Below are positions 9,701-20,642 of a DNA stretch of 59,530 bases, in pieces. Below the pieces are notes generated by a model. That model saw only the letters and a program-made list of their open reading frames with translations. It was not told where the DNA came from and did not search any database. Every line of letters starts with the position of its first letter. Within the stretch, counting starts at the first letter, position 1. Origin of the DNA: Globisporangium splendens (taxonomy: Eukaryota > Oomycota > Peronosporomycetes > Pythiales > Pythiaceae); NCBI GenBank assembly GCA_006386115.1, contig VFIW01000074.1, forward strand, positions 1 through 59,530, given 5' to 3'. Both the position numbers and the translations under genes were made by a program.

Positions 9701-11365
9701 CCAACCTTGATTTTTGAAGCGTTCAGCTTTCTCAGAGACATGAGGATTGATCACAAATATGGCTTCGATATTTTTGCTTTTGCGAAGTTCACGCTGGAGT
9801 TGTTTTGCAGAGATAATATCTGTCTTGCCATGTTCACCAAAATGACCATTTTGGCAATAAAAATTGAAGATTTCACGCTGTTGACTGAGTCGTGCCGTTC
9901 GTCGACCAGCAATCTTGCGTGAAGGCCGAACATTTGGAGTCTTCAATGGAATTGGCTTTTCTTCTTTGCGTGGTTTCAATTGCAGCGCTACCCAATCAAT
10001 TTCTGGGTTTTGCTCACGCAGCCACATCATGCCAAGGATGACATCTTTTTCCTCTGGTATTGGCATGATTTGAAAGTTGGTTTTTATAACAGGAAAACCT
10101 GGAACTTCCAGACTCATTTCGACGGTGCGTCTTGGATGGACAACAGTTTGACCAAAACCCAGATCAACTTCCATAATTTCATTTCGATCTTCAGTTACGT
10201 CTAAGTCGAGTCGTTGTGCGAGCTCTTCGGATATTCCGTTGAGACTGCAACCATTGTCGATGAAAATTGATACTTCTGATGGGTGGTCGGCATCCTTGAA
10301 CGCTTTAGCCATCACTTGAAGGATCGCATAAAATGAACCGCTCACATAGCGATTAGCTTCCTTCGGCTTGTCACCAGTTCTACAATCTGGCGAAATATGA
10401 CCTTTGATGCCACATTTGTTGCATGTCGCAGACTTCTTCCAATCACTCTGCCTGTTGGCATTGATGGAACTCCTCTCAGGCTTCTTCGCTCTCTTGAACC
10501 TCTTGGACTTGGATGCTGAGGGTTGCGCCGAAGTAGACTTCGGTGGTTTGCCAACAAAATGTGCAAATTCAAAGTTGGAGGCGATTTCAATCACATCCTT
10601 AAGCAACATTGGGCTTTCTTCTTTGATCTTCCCTACAGTTTCCGGGCGAAGGCCGTTCTGGAAGTAAAACCGTTGCTCCATATCAGAAATCTCAAGTTCT
10701 GATTGCGACATCAAATCTTGGAAACGAGACACATACTCGTGGATTGATCCAGATTGTATCAAATAAAACAGTCGCTCCCGCAGGTTGTACTCAAAGTCTT
10801 TCGGCCGAAACCGAGCTCGAAGGCGAACGTTGAATAATTCCCACGTCTTGTGAACATTTTCAGCTTCACATTGAAGCGAAAAAGAACGATACCAGTTAAG
10901 AACAGTTTTCCCAAGGTTACTGGATATCATTGTCACAAAATGCGAAGAGTTCTCAAGCATGAGCTGCTTTTTACTTGAGTAATACTCTTCAGTTGCAAAG
11001 ATCCACAATTCGAGATCTTCGCCAAATTTTCCTTCATACACAGGTGGGTCTTTCTTCTTCCTGTCCCCCTGTGATGACAGCAATTGCTCAAATCGATAGT
11101 TGGATTGTTGCATTTGAGCTTGCATTTGAGCTTGGAAAACTTGTTGTTGCTGATGAATGAACATCAGCATTTGCTGCATCGACATTGTGTCAGCAGACTG
11201 ACCACTTGGAGCCGCACTCGGTTGTGGAGCTGGAGTCGAAGGCGGAGCTGGGTCTGGATTTGGAGCAGGATCTTGACGATGCTCCGGCCCAGAACTCCTC
11301 GACTGTTGCCGTGGTCTTGGATTTGGTGATGGACGCTCACTCGCTCTACCCCTCCTTCCACTCAT
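6701..11365 (-). CDS. Gag-Pol polyprotein of Gypsy element 2 (1554 aa, intact)
   Basis: One frame encodes the whole polyprotein. After a Pro/Gln-rich N-terminus comes the Gag capsid region, then a CCHC knuckle CNKCGIKGHISPDC (about 312), an aspartic protease (about 370), RT with IYFDDIYVST (about 752), RNase H with RMDASNFAVGG (about 905) and integrase. The integrase has an HHCC zinc domain ending CELCQR, the first Asp in SMDF (about 1190), the second in VSDRD (about 1251) and the Glu in TDGQTERTNR (about 1287). A chromodomain (YKIWWLGETKNQSTWEP) lies at about 1485-1530. The protease motif reads FIDNGCS where the family has D-T/S-G, which is either a lost or an unusual active site. The frame runs through the polypurine tract 22 bp into the LTR. 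Such single-frame elements depend on proteolysis or other means to set the Gag:Pol ratio. Confidence 0.96.
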   Translation of the reverse strand: MSGRRGRASERPSPNPRPRQQSRSSGPEHRQDPAPNPDPAPPSTPAPQPSAAPSGQSADTMSMQQMLMFIHQQQQVFQAQMQAQMQQSNYRFEQLLSSQGDRKKKDPPVYEGKFGEDLELWIFATEEYYSSKKQLMLENSSHFVTMISSNLGKTVLNWYRSFSLQCEAENVHKTWELFNVRLRARFRPKDFEYNLRERLFYLIQSGSIHEYVSRFQDLMSQSELEISDMEQRFYFQNGLRPETVGKIKEESPMLLKDVIEIASNFEFAHFVGKPPKSTSAQPSASKSKRFKRAKKPERSSINANRQSDWKKSATCNKCGIKGHISPDCRTGDKPKEANRYVSGSFYAILQVMAKAFKDADHPSEVSIFIDNGCSLNGISEELAQRLDLDVTEDRNEIMEVDLGFGQTVVHPRRTVEMSLEVPGFPVIKTNFQIMPIPEEKDVILGMMWLREQNPEIDWVALQLKPRKEEKPIPLKTPNVRPSRKIAGRRTARLSQQREIFNFYCQNGHFGEHGKTDIISAKQLQRELRKSKNIEAIFVINPHVSEKAERFKNQGWEALRDNPAFETLLKYQDTVFRTELPNSTPPIREGIEHEIQLQPGTKPISVRQWRQSPEQRQVIMDWTKEMVKAGIIRPSTSAFCAPTFCVKKPVGWRIVHDYRQLNQATIMPAIPMPRKEDTFEAMAGSKWFSCMDLLWGYYQVKLREQDIPFTAFSTPDGLFEYLVTPMGLSGSPGTFNRLLQRVFSDLRNVMRIYFDDIYVSTRSDDVSEHVKALDHVLKRCEEQELYIKLSKCQFCVEEIPCLGDFVGRNGVRMDPDKVKIIREWPTPKTKKQMESFLGTTVYVSRFCPDFAQFAGPLHDAIKAKKSREAVILDDRQFACFEELKRRLSSPPVLKLPDFTKPFGIRMDASNFAVGGVLFQKEGGLEYPIAYTGRKMKAAELNYPVREQELLAIMHALRVWRVYLLDRPFLVETDHKSIETILTQKTTNRRVARWFNELAEFQPQFKWIPGETNDVADALSRNPDFEHNAAQVSLSELLDAAQNREIVASVKATTTPLKTLINKRYSSDQRLQDILKKLKNEEVVPKYSSHDELLYYQTKEDEAPRLVIPDDEDLKNRVAYENHDVVTAGHPGYFKTYVAVQKEYYWPRMYKFIKRYVDTCELCQRNKARQMKPPGLLNPLEIPCGRWMDISMDFMVSLPSTNSNFDAIMIIVDRLTKRSMFIPTKTTASAEDTAELFMKHYAKDHGLPRTIVSDRDTKFTSKLWQQVMTIMGTKHKLSSAFRPQTDGQTERTNRFVQDYLRGVVNPSQNDWDDYLHLAEFAYNRRVHSSIGMSPFEADLGYTPCMPDDVAMDPEFRELSKSAKEFVLKQEAMLKIAQDAISEARDRMKSYYDKNRLVQDFEVGDNVLLDGKNLDIRHKGFAQSKKLAPRFIGPYQIVKKVHKDSYELALSRELKLHPVFHTSLLKPYGKDESRQQKIQKVLLAHGSEGQLVKAILNHRKRYGKMQYKIWWLGETKNQSTWEPLEYLKQIPRLIEQYWSRKKGGVFLKGGHVTDASA

Positions 11366-11416
11366 TGTAAGGGAGCTAATGGACTTTCCGTAGCGTAATC
11401 TACCAAAAAAAAGAAA

Positions 11417-11719
11417 CTATTTATTTAAACGACGCTTCTTATACAGATGTATACTATGATCAAGCGAATTTACGACTAGGGCTTCGAGTTGGGCAATTCG
11501 ATGACGAACAAGGTTGGTGAACTCGTGAATCACGTTACGAGCACCCGAGTTCGCAGCGTCAGGAATCAAATGTCTGATGAGATTGACGAGTTTGTTTTGT
11601 ATAACAGTCGTCAACCACAAATCACGACGCAACTTCTGCGCAACTTCAAAATCAGAAGTAAGCGATTCAAAGGTTTGCTGAAAAGTATCTTCTGGTTCAC
11701 GGGTTTTTCGTTTTCCCAT
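11417..11719 (-). CDS. Small leader ORF upstream of gag in Gypsy element 2 (100 aa, unrecognised)
   Basis: A 100-aa frame begins MGKRKTREPEDTFQQTFESL and ends with the basic tail HLYKKRRLNK. Two predicted amphipathic helices lie between. It ends 51 bp upstream of the gag start, on the same strand. The element is otherwise intact and young, so the frame has not had time to arise by loss of stops. It may be an accessory protein, or a translated upstream ORF that tunes Gag-Pol output. I recognise no family and see no clear similarity to the leader ORF of element 1. Confidence 0.5.
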   Translation of the reverse strand: MGKRKTREPEDTFQQTFESLTSDFEVAQKLRRDLWLTTVIQNKLVNLIRHLIPDAANSGARNVIHEFTNLVRHRIAQLEALVVNSLDHSIHLYKKRRLNK

Positions 11720-12061
11720 GAACTAAGTTCACAATACTCTTAGTTTTACTGCAACACTCGAGTGTAGATCAAACACCAGTATTGATGGTATATAGGAAAG
11801 TTATTCTCTGTGTTTTCAATGGCGGGACAGGCACACGGCACTAAACCACAGACCCAATGAAAGAGTTTCCTATGTGAACCACACGAACTGTGCAACCAAA
11901 CTAACCAGTTACAGAAACTGTAAAAGATTTTTTGACGGCAACCCAAAATCTGCTGCGTTACTTTCCGCTTATAGCACCCAGTAACAACAACAGTAGGATA
12001 TAGAACCTCCCTCCCAGTAGCTCGGTTCTAGACCCTAAACGATGAATTCGAAATGTCGAAG

Positions 12062-12168
12062 TTGATGAAATCCAAATTTGGATAGCGATTCTCGAAGCTT
12101 GGAAAAGAACTGATCGAATCTTGAAAACAGTTTGTCGACACTTGGATGACGATTTATCGAAGCTTGGA
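12062..12168 (-). repeat. Five tandem units of 21-22 bp in the leader of Gypsy element 2
   Basis: Units lie at 12062-12082, 12083-12103, 12104-12124, 12125-12146 and 12147-12168. On the minus strand each begins with a form of TCCAAGCTTCGA followed by a variable second half. They fill the stretch just downstream of the primer-binding site, where packaging or dimerisation signals usually lie. Confidence 0.85.
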
Positions 12169-12189
12169 CTGTTGGATCGATGACTTGAC

Positions 12190-12198
12190 AAGTGCTAC
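12190..12198 (-). other. Primer-binding region of Gypsy element 2
   Basis: The minus strand next to the 5' LTR reads TAGTAGCACTTG. The core GTAGCACTT is the same as in element 1, where it is preceded by TG (TGGTAGCACTT); here the bases before it are TA. Confidence 0.5.
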
Positions 12199-12200
12199 TA

Positions 12201-12564
12201 TGTCACAGTAGTAGGCGCTTTGGGATACGATGCTTGGAATGGAACTTGAGTGGATCAATTTAAAATGGAAAGTGAGATTTATAGTTAGGGTGTTTGCTAG
12301 CGCTTGCTCGTACATGGAGTGGCAAAGCAGTGGCCATGAGTGCCTCATAGACATGCTTACTAGTGTCCTACGCTTAGCTTCATTTTTCTACTGCATACTG
12401 GATTCATTTACGAATAAAAACTACACCACTAACTTGAGTGCAATGATACGCAATTTCTGTTTTCTGTCGTGCTTTTATGCTATCAATGTTCATTGCAATC
12501 TCTTCGAATGACGTATGCGAATCACGCTTTAGCTTTGAGAAGCTAAGCTGACGCATCCGTCACA
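12201..12564 (-). repeat. 5' LTR of Gypsy element 2 (right copy, 364 bp)
   Basis: It is the same length as the left copy, with three differences seen by eye (near 12260, 12310 and 12395). The element is transcribed leftward from here. Confidence 0.97.
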
Positions 12565-12569
12565 GCACA
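12565..12569. repeat. Target-site duplication GCACA, right copy
   Basis: It follows the CA end of the right LTR of Gypsy element 2 and matches 6354-6358. Confidence 0.95.
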
Positions 12570-14031
12570 TCCACGCTTCACAAGAATCGTGCAACTATGG
12601 GGTGGCAACGGACGATACAATACCACCAGATCTTTCTACCGGCAACAAGTTGCAGCAACGAGGACACCAATTGGCAAAGATACTCGAGATGCAGCAGTCA
12701 ACAAAGCTGTCCATACAGCAGGATCTCTGTGGCCCGGACTGCAATTAATCCAATGGAGCGAATTACACAGCATCCCAGGGATTACAGTTTATACGACTCA
12801 GACTCTTCTCCGGCTGAAAGCCAACCGACTCTCCATGTGGAACTAGGAGAAAGCTGATCTATCCTGCTCGAATCCCGAATGTTTCCAAGTTGTCCAATCT
12901 TCTGTTCAACATCTATTCTGGGAGTGTCCGAAAGCCAAACTGGTGTGGAACTACTTTTATGCGATATGGACGAAGATCGGAATCACTCCTGGTCACGACC
13001 CCGCAATCTGGATCTTCAGTCTGGATCTACCAGATACTCCAAGGCATGCATGAACCACGATCAAGAGACACATTATCGGACACAAGTTCTCCAATGAACA
13101 TCTCCAAGATCATCTCTATTCCGTCGCACACACGCTGTGGCGATATATGAGCGCGTCGCTCATACATGCCATTTGGTGTGCGCATCTGAGACGCATGGAT
13201 TCGGATCCAATCGAATCGACTTCTGAGATGGCGATCATGATGACCAGATTAGAGGCAGGAATGCGAAACCTCACACGACTCGCTGAAGCGCAAGCTGGAG
13301 ACTCGGACGGTCGCACGGTTGCAGCAGTTCTCAAGGCATATATCGACTGCTTTCTCAGCCAAACAGACGCCATCCCCTTGACTCCAAATGATACTCGCGG
13401 CGTTTACCTGTTGTTTTTCAATGGTGGATCACGCGGCAATCCAGGACCAGGAGGGACTGGATCCATTATCGTGCGTGTCCATAAGGACTCGCACACAGCC
13501 AGTTTAATTTGGGCCGCCAGCATGGCCAATAGCAGGAAGGACACGACCAACAACTTTGCCGAGTACTGGGGTCTCATACATGGACTCCGAGAAGCCCGAC
13601 GCAGTCAATTCGAACCGTTGTACGTGATTGGAGACAGTGCACTGATTATCTCCCAACAGCGAATGCATCGGTCCCCTCGACAGCACCGATTGGCACGTTT
13701 ATACCAGACAAGTCGACGACTCGCGGATTGCATCGACATCCGAGGGTGGTACCATCACTACCGTGCCTTCAACAAGATGGCGGACTCAGCCGCCAACCTA
13801 GCCATGGATACCAGAACCTCAACGCAGGTGCACTTCCCAACTCAAAGAGCTGCTTTCAACAATCTCACCCAGGATCTTGACAACGACGTCATGCATTGGC
13901 TTATGCGAAGTTCGGAAGACACAAGGTCATTGGACAACACAAGGCAGCCTCACATAGGACCAAGAGAACATGCCATCCTGGTCAAAGATTATTTAGCATT
14001 CAGAAGTGATCTATTGCAATCCGCGCTATAG
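12570..14031 (+). pseudogene. 3' remnant of a LINE (non-LTR retrotransposon): zf-RVT motif and RNase H
   Basis: From about 12870 the plus strand encodes the C-terminal part of a LINE polyprotein. First comes a zf-RVT-like segment (QHLFWECPKAKLVWN), then an in-frame TGA near 13049. An open frame from 13147 follows with a type I RNase H domain. Its motifs are FNGGSRGNPGPGGTGS (first Asp replaced by Asn), NNFAEYWGL with the conserved Glu, VIGDSALI with the second Asp, and NKMADSAANLAM with the last Asp. The upstream part (12570-12870) is frame-broken and the reverse transcriptase is absent. It is a 5'-truncated, decayed copy. Gypsy element 2 inserted at or near its left end. Confidence 0.85.
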
Positions 14032-16629
14032 ACACATTTACACTCCTAGATGAAATTCGTAATGAAGATTAGGTAGGAGAATGGATATTGTAGGTCACGA
14101 CGATGAACTTAAATATACCTCACATTATAAAGATAAATGAGATTTGGCAACAAAGTATGCGTGATTAGGTGGCCGCGATTGGAGGCTTCGGAGGAGCAAT
14201 CAACTCGATCACACAAATAGTTTAGTCGGAGTGGACACCCCAGAGAACAGTCCGAACTGGATCACCCTCATTGTATTTTCTTGGCAATGCTGCCTTTTTA
14301 TTGTTATTTGGTTTAGCCTTGGTGCGCCGTATTCGAAGAGAGTGAGAGTGTGATTTAGTGATACTTGTGTTGTTCAATTAGAAGACATGCGCAGCTCAAG
14401 CCCCGTTTCTCATAAAAATCCAGCACATATTCCAAAGTCCGAGCGTTTTTACGGTCGAACCGAACTTCAGTGACATCAGTTGTGATGTGCATTTTCCAAT
14501 CTCAGTCGACCCGCCTTTCATTTACCGGTGCATTTTCAAGTCAGGTTGTTCGTCACCATTGGGTGTTGCTGCTGACTTGTCCTTTACAAGTAGGGTATTT
14601 CGTGTTTCATACACAGTGTTACGGAGTTCCGGGTGGGATGTTTACGACTCCATATATGGATATAAATGAGCCGTCCGGAAGGGTTCACACCAGTGATCCT
14701 AATGTCCATGTTCTTTTCTCAGTATGCTCAGCGCTCCATTTGCCGTTGCGATTTTATACCATGTGTGTATGTGTGAGTCAGTGTCCAGTACGGCTATCTA
14801 GTTGGTCCACATGGTCTGTGATTTCGGATGCTACTCGAAGTTGTTCTGTCGTGTTGTTTACAATTGAAAACAATAACGTCGAGTAGTTATGCACTCTAAA
14901 CTCTTGGAGCTTGGATGGAATATCGGCGAATGCAGTGCGCGTGCGAGTGTTCAGTTTCCTTCGTCAGTCATTCGGCGTTCTCTACCTGATAGTCGCGGCA
15001 GTACCCTCCCAAACAATGTGTTGGCTGGCGGGCAGTCGCGATCTTCGTCTTGTGGAAACCCACATTCCATCGCTGCGCTCAGGAACACAGCCGCAGCAGA
15101 AGATCTTTTCAATATGCTGAATAATCGTTAACACAAGAGCGATATTTACACCACTCAGCAGAATCGGAAAGCGACAAATCGAACGGGTGTCGTTTTTCTC
15201 TGCATTCAGTTGCTTTATTCCAGTACAGAGGCAGGTATACACGCCAAGTGCACACAGCAGATGAGGCTTCCGCCAGCAGGGAAGGGTACATCTTATAAGC
15301 GTAGAACCCCTCCTTGGCGATCGTTCTTACAGCACGTAAAATAGTGGAATGCTTTGCAGATGCATCGAGTCCTCCAACTCACAGTCTCACTGGTCGGCTT
15401 CCTGGTTCGTTTGGTCACGTCCATAGACGTCATATAGCGCTTGTGTGTATCTGGGTCACGTACCTTTACGTCAAACGCCTCTAGTACGTCACGATACGAC
15501 ACAACAAAGCGAGACGGGATCTTTCCTTCATGAGTATCGAACGTTGGATTCTTTATCTCAAACTGACAGAAAACCCTTCTAAAGAAACGGGTATCATTTT
15601 GGAAGGCTTTTTTTCACCTTGGCTCCAGAGGACTCCGACTCTTGAACCAACCAGCTTGGCAGTCAACAATTGTCGTGAATCGTGGTTCTTGGTGGTGACG
15701 CATTTTGCGAATTTTTCGACTGGCAAATACAGTATGACAAAGTGTGGCGCATTAAATGCGAGCGCACACATCACTATGCTGTGGGCGATGCGTGTACCGA
15801 CAATCGTCACTTCATGATGACCGTTTATACCCGACTGACCGCATTTATATAAACAACTCATCACTATTCGGGCATGCAATGCACCAAGCGTTTTGACAGT
15901 CATCTTTCGCAAAAAAAGAAAAGAAGTGGTTTTTCATAAACGTCTGTGCAGCCACCCGCGTTTCCATTCTCCACTCGCTTGCCATCCACCATCCGCATTC
16001 TTTTTTCTTCTGTATTCGCAAAGAAGTTGGCACATCTCACTGTCCCTTTCGTACTCGCATCGACCGAAAATATTACTGTACCGGAAGCAGAAATGGTGTG
16101 CATTCGCACCGACTTCGTGCTCGCTTCACCCTTTCTAGGGTGCACACTGAAATTCCAGCTGGTCAGCAAACCAGTGCGCGCCTGCTGAAATGCGTGTGCT
16201 GATTGCAGGATATTAGATCAATGCCCGTCGCTGTGCAAGTGAGCACTTTGAGTTCAGTATTCCCGGCACATAAGTAATGGAGACGAGGTAGTACGAGGCG
16301 CCTATGAGCTGTGCACTTTCAGTACAGTTGATCGTTGATGGCAGTTGGTCCAGCTAACGTCCATTTTTGCTGGGTCGTCATGAGTCAAAGCAGTGAACGA
16401 CTCAGGATAGTTCGTTGCTCCATTTTTTCCAACCAGACAGATCACCCACCTAATCATAAAGCTGCTCCGTTCGCTTTAGGTGTCGAAATGTTGGATTTTG
16501 GGAAACTTGTCGGCGTGCTTTTTCATGGCACTTGAATAACTTGGACGTCAATTGATTGGATATGTGCTGTGGACTAGCTGATAACTAATTAAATCATGTG
16601 AAAAGATAAAGAACATAAATTAATACTGA
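14032..16629. other. Stretch without a supported gene
   Basis: Only short frames without Met, domain or codon-bias support were seen. Two neighbouring minus-strand frames (15293-15502 and 15553-15912) could be pieces of one decayed gene, but I recognise no motif in them. Confidence 0.5.
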
Positions 16630-17649
16630 CTACGCGTCCCATGAAAATGCTACTGGCGGTGGAATGAACGGTTTGGTGAGGCTCATGCCGAGCGAGATAT
16701 CCGACAGCGCCTCCCAGTCGCACATCGTTTTGAGCTTGGCATTTTTGTCGTCGATCTTCTGGATCAGGAAAAACGTTTCCCATCTCCCTGCCGTGATGAT
16801 TGCGATCCGATCTTTGTGGAGCGCTCGCTCTTCTTGGTACAGCTGCCAGAGTCGGTCGCGCGCTGTGCAGGTGGTCATGTTCTTGAACTGCACCGTGTGC
16901 GCTTGCTGGGCTCGCTTCGAGTACAATTGCGATTCCAGCTGAATCCATTCGCGCTGCATACGTTTATGCTCCTCCTATAGGTTTGTGAACCCAAGATGCA
17001 ATTGTTAGGCAATGTTTCACACAGAAAGGAATACATATACAGATGCTCATGCGCGTACCCTCTTCTTCACACGGTAGGCTTTCTCGTAACCGCGCTGGCG
17101 CTTCCGCCGCCGCTCTTTGTCTTCGCCGCCTTCGCTGTCGCAGGAGGAGGAGGAGTCGGTGTTGGGATCCTCGATATATTCGCTCTTGATGTAAAAGCCA
17201 TCGGTTTCTAGGAAGCGCGCTTTTCGATCTTGAGCAGCGCCAGCACCGCGTGCGGGGTTCATTTGAGTGAAGTGCGCGTCGCACGTGCATTGAGAATGGC
17301 AAAATGCAAGCGGGGTCGGAGATAGCGGTGGCTGGAAGGCAACCGAGCAGGGTGACTCGGGACTCAACTGCGTCGACGGCGTCATCACCAGCTTGTCTTG
17401 CGCAGGGTGCGCAGAGTCATTCATCGACATGCACCAGTCCATGGGCTGCTCGCGGAGGAAGTCGCTGAGCGTGAGGATGTGGATGTCAGACTCGAGCGCA
17501 TCCCTCGCGTGGTCCTCTGCGGTGGTGCTGGCACCAGTACCGCGAGGCGGCGACACTGGCGCCGGCACCAGTGGCAGCGGATCGACCGACTGCGCCCTTT
17601 GGATCTTGGGCGATCGCGCGAACAGCACACTGCGCATGTCGTTACGCAT
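16630..17649 (-). CDS. bZIP-like basic-region/coiled-coil protein A (two exons)
   Basis: Exon 1 runs 17649-17059 and exon 2 16974-16630. The intron of 84 nt (GTACGC...CTATAG) is phase 0. The predicted protein is about 311 aa. A Ser/Pro-rich N-terminal region is followed by an acidic serine stretch, then a basic segment ERRRKRQRGYEKAYRVKKR ending exactly at the intron. Exon 2 starts EEHKRMQREWIQLESQLYSK and continues as a charged helix. The layout of acidic N-terminus, basic block, then helix is that of bZIP-like transcription factors, a family widely expanded in oomycetes, so a nuclear DNA-binding role is inferred. The invariant Asn of classical bZIPs is not evident. A pyrimidine-rich stretch ending CAG lies just before the chosen Met, so an upstream exon is possible. 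Confidence 0.7.
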
Positions 17650-20642
17650 CCTGGAGGAAAAATTGAAGAGTGGCTGTCTTACTCAGCCACTCGGTCTGCC
17701 CCTTCTCGTGCGGCGCTTGTGCTTGTGCGCGTGGGAGTCTCCGTTATTTGCCGCCCCGCCTTGCCTTGATGTCTGCCTCGTGAATGTGTGGATCTTTATT
17801 AGATTGCGGAGATGATTGTGTAATTTGGTGCGTGACGGACGCGAGGAAAGACGGACAGGCGACAGTGGTCGTTTCGCTCGCGGCGTAAAAGGGTGAGCAA
17901 TCGGACGCACGGATGGACGGTCGACGGATGGATGGATCCCTTGCGACTGAGTTGTTCGCAGCGTTGGTAAAGAGAAAAAGGGTCGGTGCATGACGCATCG
18001 GGAAAGGTATCTTCATGCACTGGACTGCGATCAAGTGTAGCCTCTGGCTGCTCTCAGTAGTCAGCACCCAATAGTTAATGGGCTGACACGATTTGTGCTT
18101 TGTCGTCGTATCACCAACTCAACGTGCACTAACTGCTGTCCGTCTTATCCATACGATTCGAGGCTACGGACATTTCCTTCAAGGTTTCGGCCTGAAATGT
18201 CTCTCCACAAGCGACGGTGTCGCTACCGTTAATTGATACCATCAGATCGTATTGTGCCACTGCATTGCTTGCAAATTTGCCAACTCATAGCTTGTGAATC
18301 CGCCATATTGTCGATTGCGCCTCCTGTGATTCTAGTTCCTGCTAAAAGTGTTACACTGCAGTGCTGACAAAAGAGAGGACAGACAGGAACTGTCCAACCG
18401 GTTGACTGCACGAGACTCTGCGATTGCGTGGCCACGCGCCGTTTGAACGTCCTCTCTCTTTCTTTTGTGTCCAACAACTGGTAGCACCAAATAGCAAAGT
18501 GCTTGCAGAGAAGCGCCTAAGTTTGCTTTGCTTCCCTCCACTTTGGTGTGAAAAACCCGTTGCAGCCCCCTCCATCAAGCGACGACTGCTGATGCCAGCT
18601 TCACGGTTTTCTTGATCGGTGCACTGTTTTTGTTGCCAAGCAACGTGGCTACAGTGCGCACAGACGAATGTATTGGTTTTGCATGCTTACCCAATGCAGA
18701 TCCTTGCCAGGTGAGAGACGTCGGCGGCGGTTACAGCACTGTGAAGAATGGCGAGCAAACGGTAGCATAATGGCACGAGGTGTTGGCTCGTTGTGAATGC
18801 ACTTTCGGATAATCATGTTTGTCTGGGCATCAAACGCCAGCTTGCGCTCTCTGCTTGATGACACGCACGCGCACTTGCACACACGTGCTCGCGAGTTGCA
18901 AGCCAATTCTCCATTGATGCGCACATGTCTTTGCAGTCGTCTGTTGTTCACTGACCGTGCGCCGTTGTTGGAAAATAAGCCTCAAGCCTTGTCTGCTGTA
19001 AAGCACCGAGGGTCCACAAATCCAACATGCTCTTTCCTTGTATTACGAAGGTCTGAATGACCAGATGATCAAACCAAAGAATTCAAGCACCCCAGGAGGA
19101 CAGTGAGGTGAAGGCGGGAAGGTCCTGAACCCACCACACAGTTGGACCGAACTTGCGTGCGTCGATCCTCCCTATCGCGTGGAGATTTGGCGCAAGACCA
19201 AAGACTCAGTGCAACGCACTGAATCACGTGGACGACCACTTGCGTACACCTTGGAGAAACTATTCTGATACGTCTTGTCATCAATTAGTTCGATGTCACC
19301 CTTTCCTTATGCTTATACTGTAGCATTCTAGATCTTTGCGAGGAGATCATGGCCCTTCACAGCTACAACCAAACTTGTATTCTTTAGATGCATGACAAGC
19401 AAATCGGAGCGCTGTTGATACTGTAACAGAAGGGCTCGTTTTATTAATTGCAGGATCTTTGTCCACTTCGCGCTCGTTGAACTTGCCAACCAAAAATGAC
19501 GCAAAAAAAGTCATTGTTCAAGAAAACAACCGCTCAAGAGAACCAGACCGTCCATAAAGGATTGACATAGCAGAATTCGCTAAACCATTAGAGAAGCATA
19601 CAACAGCAATGTCGTTCATAATAACAACACATACTAATCGTATGCTTACCAACGTGATGGGGGCGGTAGATTTCGCTGCTCAGCTGCGGTGGCTTGCTTA
19701 CTTCAGTGGAATGAACGTACTGTGCAAAAGGCGGTAATATGCCCTCCCTGCACTGGTCAAAAGAAAAAAATGGAGAGCGCCGACATTTCAGAACCCCAGT
19801 GCAAAAGACACATGTAACGTCTTCGTCTGAACTGTTTGATCTGTTGGGATTCGACTCGGTGTTATTAGGCAAGGAGGTCAACCCGTGAGTCACTCACTTC
19901 GCAATGCAGAAAGCATGAACGGGAACTAAAATATGGGCGAGAACGAGAAAGTATCACGGGTGTCATTTTGATGGCTGGTGGGCTCCTCCATCTGCAACAT
20001 GCGCACTACCAGTTAGTGCCACCTGCAACAATTCCATACTGCGGAAGCAGCGCCACGCTGCATAACTTTTTATAAAGCCGCCACTTGACGATGCGTGCCT
20101 CGAGAGAAGTCGAGAAAGTACAACTCGTATTGTTGAGTCGTTTACAGTTGCTCATAATGCTTCAGATTTGACGACACTACATCGGAAACAATGGTGGAGT
20201 ACAGGTCGAGTGCTTGCATGGTACAAACTCTTGGACGTGAGTTCACCGTCCCTAATTTAACCCATGGTGTCCTACTGAACTACAGTGGAGAGAATCCGTT
20301 GTGATTATGCTATCATTTTTCTTGCGGAGTTCCTCAACAATGGCGCTCCCATGCCTTCACTTGCGCATGCTTTGTCTCGTTTGTATGGAAGCTTCCTTTC
20401 TTTTACTATATTTCTGTATCTGAACGCATGATTGGTGATCCCAAGAGCACACAAGTGCGTTACATCTCCGCTGAGTTGAATTTCCTGCACGCCTCGCGCA
20501 TCTGTCAATTTGAGGACTTGCGCCATGCCGCCAATCGTAGCGACAGAGCGAAGACACCGAGTTGACGCAATTAGTCTTCCATACCGCGGCGACGAATCTG
20601 GAGGCATCGGTTGAAAGTTGTCTATATTACTAGAATTTGACG
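17650..20642. other. Long stretch without a supported gene
   Basis: Three kilobases with only short, unsupported frames on both strands. I see no RNA gene, repeat or domain here. Confidence 0.5.

Larger units (their letters stand above)
6359..12564 (-). mobile_element. Gypsy element 2: complete chromodomain Ty3/Gypsy retrotransposon
   Basis: The 6206-bp element has two 364-bp LTRs with TG...CA ends, a 5-bp GCACA target duplication, a primer-binding region, a polypurine tract and one uninterrupted Gag-Pol frame. By eye the LTRs differ at only 3 positions, so it inserted very recently and may be active. It lies between repeat copy 1 and a LINE remnant. A small ORF of 100 aa and a 21-22 bp tandem repeat occupy the leader. 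The one questionable catalytic residue is Asn in the protease DNG motif. Confidence 0.97.

Noticed and set aside
14470..14886. 138-codon plus-strand frame
   Set aside because: It lacks a supported start and any recognisable domain, and its composition looks non-coding.
15293..15912. Two adjacent minus-strand frames that might be one decayed gene
   Set aside because: Separated by a stop and without a recognisable family. Mentioned only in the gap note.
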